This document shows, one piece after another, positions 61,154-64,000 of a stretch of 64,000 nt of DNA (positions are counted from its first letter, which is position 1; each line of letters begins with the position of its first letter). Origin of the DNA: UBA2767 sp965228625 (GTDB taxonomy: Bacteria; Pseudomonadota; Alphaproteobacteria; Rhizobiales; Methyloligellaceae); assembly GCA_965228625.1 (NCBI GenBank), contig OZ245829.1, forward strand, positions 1,674,001 to 1,738,000, read 5' to 3'. The position numbers were made by a program, and so were the translations under genes. The notes beneath the pieces are model-generated. The model saw nothing but the letters and a program-made list of their open reading frames with translations. It had not been told where the DNA came from and did not search any database.

Positions 61154-61708
61154 ATGTATTCGTTTTCGGTAAAAACATGGATTCTGGCCGTGGCGGCATT
61201 GGGCGCCGCAGTCTCACAACCTGTCGCCGCGCCGAAGACGGACGCGCTGCCTGCCCAGATCGAGGCCCTGCTCAAGTCAGACAAGGATTGCAGGAACTAT
61301 GATGCGGACTTCATGAAGAAGGCGCGCGTGACCGCGAAACTCGGCGAGACACAGACGCTCTATCTGCTGCCGTGCGCCTCCGGCGCCTACAACATCGCCT
61401 ATCACGTTTATGTACTTGACTCCCGTTACCCGGATTCCGTTCGCCGGAGCCTGTTTGCCGGGTACTCCGATGAATATGGCTGGACCGGCAGGGACGGGCT
61501 GGTCAATGCCGAGTTCGATCTCAAGACGAAGACCCTTTCGGCCTTCGAAAAGGCGCGCGGTCTCGGCGATTGCGGCAGCATCCCGTCCTACCGGTGGGTG
61601 GAAGACAACTGGCGGATGATCGAATACCGGTACTGGGGCAAGTGCGACGGCAGCCGGTTGCCTGAACAGTGGCCCGTGATCTTTCGCCATGAGGGGCCTG
61701 AAAACTAG
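61154..61708 (+). CDS. DUF1176-family secreted protein
   Basis: 184 residues: a signal peptide (SVKTWILAVAALGAAVSQPVAA), then QTLYLLPCASGAYNIAYHVYVLD, LSAFEKARGLGDCGSIPSYRWVEDNWRMIEYRYWGKCDG. These are DUF1176 landmarks. AAGGAGG lies seven bases before the ATG. Periplasmic, role unknown. It probably shares a transcript with the RNase T2 gene (76-bp gap). Confidence 0.85.
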   Translation: MYSFSVKTWILAVAALGAAVSQPVAAPKTDALPAQIEALLKSDKDCRNYDADFMKKARVTAKLGETQTLYLLPCASGAYNIAYHVYVLDSRYPDSVRRSLFAGYSDEYGWTGRDGLVNAEFDLKTKTLSAFEKARGLGDCGSIPSYRWVEDNWRMIEYRYWGKCDGSRLPEQWPVIFRHEGPEN

Positions 61709-62096
61709 GGCCCAAGGCACTACGCCACAGTTTTCGTGAATTCACCTTTTCCAGATTCCACGGGTTCGTACCGTGACACGCACCTTTTCAGCCCATCCGC
61801 CAAGTGATCCCGCGATATGGAACATACGTAAAGCAGCCAACGTTTTTTTCGGCCGGCACTTGATCGAGAAGATCGTCGAACCTAGATTGCCCGCCGTCTC
61901 AATGACCGCTACAAGCGGGTTGCATTCCGCGCGCGCGATGCGCGATTCTCGCCAGCTCACGCCTTCTGTTCGCGAAATGCCTCCCTATATAAGGACGATA
62001 ACTGAACTAGCCATTCCCCGGTAAAACACCGCACAGGTCGCTTTTCCGGGGCTTCACGCATGTGTAGAACGTGCTAGTAGGAGCCAGAACGAACTC
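61709..62096. other. Gene-free stretch
   Basis: 388 bases between the DUF1176 and antiporter genes. No open frame with a ribosome site, no strong terminator hairpin and no long repeat is visible. A TATATAA word at 61985-61991 could be part of a promoter for the antiporter gene. Nothing else stands out. Confidence 0.55.
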
Positions 62097-63089
62097 ATGG
62101 TCTACCTTACTCTCGCCGCCGGGATCGCGCTCCTGCTGATCGGCGGCGACGTTTTGGTTCGCGGCGCTGTCTCGCTAGCCGTGAAACTGGATATCCCAAC
62201 GCTCGTCATCGGTCTGACGATTGTCGCGTTCGGCACGTCTGCGCCCGAGCTGGTGATTTCGCTGCGCGCCGCGCTGGCTGGTTCACCCGGCATATCCATC
62301 GGTAACGTCGTCGGCAGCAACATCGCCAACATCCTGCTGGTGCTTGGTGTTCCGGCCCTGATCGCGGCGACGAATTGCGACCAGCCCTTTATCAAGCGCA
62401 ACACCCTTTATGTGATCGGCGCCAGCCTGCTGTTCATCTGGCTGTGCCAACGCGGCCCCCTGGCATTCTGGCACGGGGCCGTTTTGTTTGGCCTGATGGT
62501 CGCGTTTCTGGTCGAGTCCGGTCGCCGCGCCGCGCGACGCTCCGACGCCGCAACCGTCATCGGCGAAGAGGCAATCGAACTGATCGACGGCGTATCCGGC
62601 GTGCCGCACCGTAACTGGACGATTGCCATGTTTCTCGCAATCGGCCTGATCAGCCTGCCGATCGGCGCACAGCTCACCGTGAGCGCCGCCTCGGCGATCG
62701 CCAAGGACTTCGGCGTATCCGAGGCCGCGGTCGGCCTGACGCTTGTCGCTCTCGGCACCTCCCTCCCCGAGCTCGCGACAACCGTCGCCGCCGCGCTCCG
62801 GGGTCACTGCGGCCTGGCGCTCGGCAATGTGCTGGGCAGCAACCTGTTCAACATTCTCGCGATCATGGGCCTGACCGCGATGGTCGTTCCGGTGCCGGTT
62901 CCGGATGTCATCAAGAGCGTCGATGTGTGGATCATGCTGGCCGCCGCCCTGGCGATCACGCCGTTTGTCCTGCGGCGCCGAAGCATCACCTGGAAGATCG
63001 GCCTGGTTTTCGTTTCCTGCTACTTACTATACATCTCGTTCGTATTCGCGCCGCGCATGTCGGAATTCGCGGCCGTTTCCGGCAACTAG
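62097..63089 (+). CDS. Calcium/sodium antiporter (CaCA family, YrbG-like)
   Basis: 330 residues with ten TM helices in two inverted halves. The alpha-repeats are GTSAPELVISLRAALAGSPGISIGNVVGSNIANILLVLG and GTSLPELATTVAAALRGHCGLALGNVLGSNLFNILAIMG, carrying the transport-essential Glu and Asn. The acidic middle loop is short (EEAIELIDGV). It exchanges Ca2+ or another divalent cation for Na+ or H+ at the inner membrane. Confidence 0.95.
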   Translation: MVYLTLAAGIALLLIGGDVLVRGAVSLAVKLDIPTLVIGLTIVAFGTSAPELVISLRAALAGSPGISIGNVVGSNIANILLVLGVPALIAATNCDQPFIKRNTLYVIGASLLFIWLCQRGPLAFWHGAVLFGLMVAFLVESGRRAARRSDAATVIGEEAIELIDGVSGVPHRNWTIAMFLAIGLISLPIGAQLTVSAASAIAKDFGVSEAAVGLTLVALGTSLPELATTVAAALRGHCGLALGNVLGSNLFNILAIMGLTAMVVPVPVPDVIKSVDVWIMLAAALAITPFVLRRRSITWKIGLVFVSCYLLYISFVFAPRMSEFAAVSGN

Positions 63090-63122
63090 AGCCCGACACG
63101 ACGCGCAATCAGCACCTCAAAG

Positions 63123-63884
63123 ATGGGAACCGAGCCGACAGTACTCATTACAGGTGCGGCGAAGCGCATCGGACGCGCGATTGCCCTCGACCTCGGCCGC
63201 GCCGGCTGGCGGGTGGGCGTGCATCACAACAGCTCGAACAAAGACGCGGCAGGCACTGTCGAAGAAATCGAAAAGGCCGGCGGCACCGCCGCGGCGCTCA
63301 AGGCCGACCTCACCGATCTCGAGGCCATGCACGCCCTCGTGCCTGCCTGTTGCGAGAAACTCGGTGCCCCGACCTGCCTGATCAACAACGCATCGCTTTT
63401 CGAGCACGACCACGTCACGACGATGACCGAGGACAGCTTTCACTATCATATGCGCGTGAATCTGCGGGCGCCCGTCTTCCTGGCGCAGGCATTCGCGAAA
63501 TCGCTTCCGAACGACACCGAGGGCGTGATCGTCAACATGCTGGACCAGCGTGTCTGGAAACCGACGCCGGATTACTTTTCGTACTCGCTTTCCAAGTCCG
63601 CGCTGTGGGCAGCGACCCGCACACTGGCGCAGGGCCTGGCGCCGCGCATCCGGGTCAATGCCATCGGTCCGGGGCCGACCTTGGCGAATGTGCGCCAGTC
63701 CGACGCGGCGTTCGCGCGTCAACGGGCTTCGACCATCCTGGAACGCGGGCCGGACCCGGAGGAAATCTGTGCCGCCGTCCGGTTTATCCTTGACGCCCGG
63801 TCGATGACCGGGCAGATGATCGCGCTCGATGGCGGCCAGCATCTTGCATGGCAGACGCCGGACACGATCGAGAGTGATGAGTAG
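63123..63884 (+). CDS. SDR-family oxidoreductase adjacent to folB
   Basis: 253 residues. The NAD(P) motif is VLITGAAKRIGRAIALDLG, INNASLF follows, and the active site is Ser/Asp-type DQRVWKPTPDYFSYSLSKSALWA (YxxxK). The C-terminus is GQMIALDGGQHLAWQ. SDRs placed directly before folB in Rhizobiales resemble FolM-like pteridine reductases, so a role in pterin or folate metabolism is likely but inferred. Confidence 0.9.
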   Translation: MGTEPTVLITGAAKRIGRAIALDLGRAGWRVGVHHNSSNKDAAGTVEEIEKAGGTAAALKADLTDLEAMHALVPACCEKLGAPTCLINNASLFEHDHVTTMTEDSFHYHMRVNLRAPVFLAQAFAKSLPNDTEGVIVNMLDQRVWKPTPDYFSYSLSKSALWAATRTLAQGLAPRIRVNAIGPGPTLANVRQSDAAFARQRASTILERGPDPEEICAAVRFILDARSMTGQMIALDGGQHLAWQTPDTIESDE

Positions 63885-63885
63885 C

Positions 63886-64000
63886 ATGACCGAGCAGACA
63901 GCCAGACGATCCATCTTCGAAGCCGACGCGGTGCGCGGCCTGGCGCATGTGTTTGTTCGCGACCTCGAGGTCAATGCGAGTGTCGGCGTGCACGAGCACG
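63886..64000 (+). CDS. folB: Dihydroneopterin aldolase (5' part only)
   Basis: The first 38 residues only (MTEQTARRSIFEADAVRGLA then HVFVRDLEVNASVGVHEHE): the typical FolB opening VFVRDLEVNASVGVHEHE. It begins one base after the SDR stop, so the two are co-translated. It would cleave dihydroneopterin to 6-hydroxymethyl-dihydropterin in folate synthesis. Confidence 0.85.
   Translation, partial: MTEQTARRSIFEADAVRGLAHVFVRDLEVNASVGVHEH

Noticed and set aside
61773..62024. 83-codon frame upstream of the antiporter gene
   Set aside because: GTG start without ribosome site, no recognisable features.

Overview
The window looks like a piece of chromosome from an alphaproteobacterium, most likely of the Hyphomicrobiales (Rhizobiales) or a close relative. 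The evidence is high GC with strongly biased third positions, a BA14K-family secreted protein, a long N-terminally extended UvrB, an EF-G paralogue with a DCPGS switch II, DUF6665, YtoQ and small glycine-zipper proteins, and an SDR-folB pair. No rRNA, tRNA, insertion sequence, prophage or CRISPR array is visible. Genes are packed, often in 2-3 gene operons with 4-bp stop/start overlaps, and most start codons have a clear Shine-Dalgarno (SD) sequence.

Left part (1-21 kb): a truncated Tat-exported MsrP; an orphan TAXI-type solute-binding protein followed by a long Pro/Ala-rich membrane protein with a Sel1-like C-terminus; an EF-G-like GTPase; a VOC protein with a translationally coupled small membrane protein; an HxlR regulator divergent from a methyltransferase with a perfect palindrome between them; and an RND efflux pair. 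A 1.66-kb gene-free stretch with strong hairpins follows. Next come a TetR regulator divergent from an AhpD-like protein, a PNPOx-like flavoprotein, a two-gene YeeE/YedE transporter, a class I aminotransferase, and an EamA exporter divergent from an Lrp-type regulator.

Middle (21-41 kb): a SIMPL protein; a PhyH dioxygenase / Asp-box propeller / MoaD-like operon; small secreted proteins; a SAF-domain oxidoreductase; an FKBP isomerase; a VIT-VWA membrane protein whose metal site looks broken; a sulfotransferase; several very small membrane proteins, one of only 28 residues; TauE/SafE; YtoQ; an ECF sigma/anti-sigma pair divergent from a TPR protein; and the ligase plus exonuclease half of the Lhr-associated DNA repair cassette.

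Right part (41-64 kb): a hydroxyacid dehydrogenase, a CodA-like amidohydrolase and a fused TAXI-TRAP permease with its binding protein; uvrB; a cluster of small secreted or membrane proteins around a dispersed palindromic repeat; RlpA, MAPEG, BA14K, an MBL hydrolase, a thioredoxin-like protein and a cold-shock protein. Then come a two-subunit ThDP decarboxylase and a free-standing 10-formyl-THF-hydrolase-like protein, an M20 peptidase, a GST, RNase T2, DUF1176, a CaCA antiporter, an SDR and the start of folB.

The most interesting link is a shared 13-nt sequence, GTGGTATACCACC, containing a GntR-like palindrome. It lies upstream of both the TAXI binding protein (46.4 kb) and the formyl-hydrolase-like gene (56.4 kb). 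This suggests a small regulon joining uptake of an unknown organic acid with decarboxylation and one-carbon handling.
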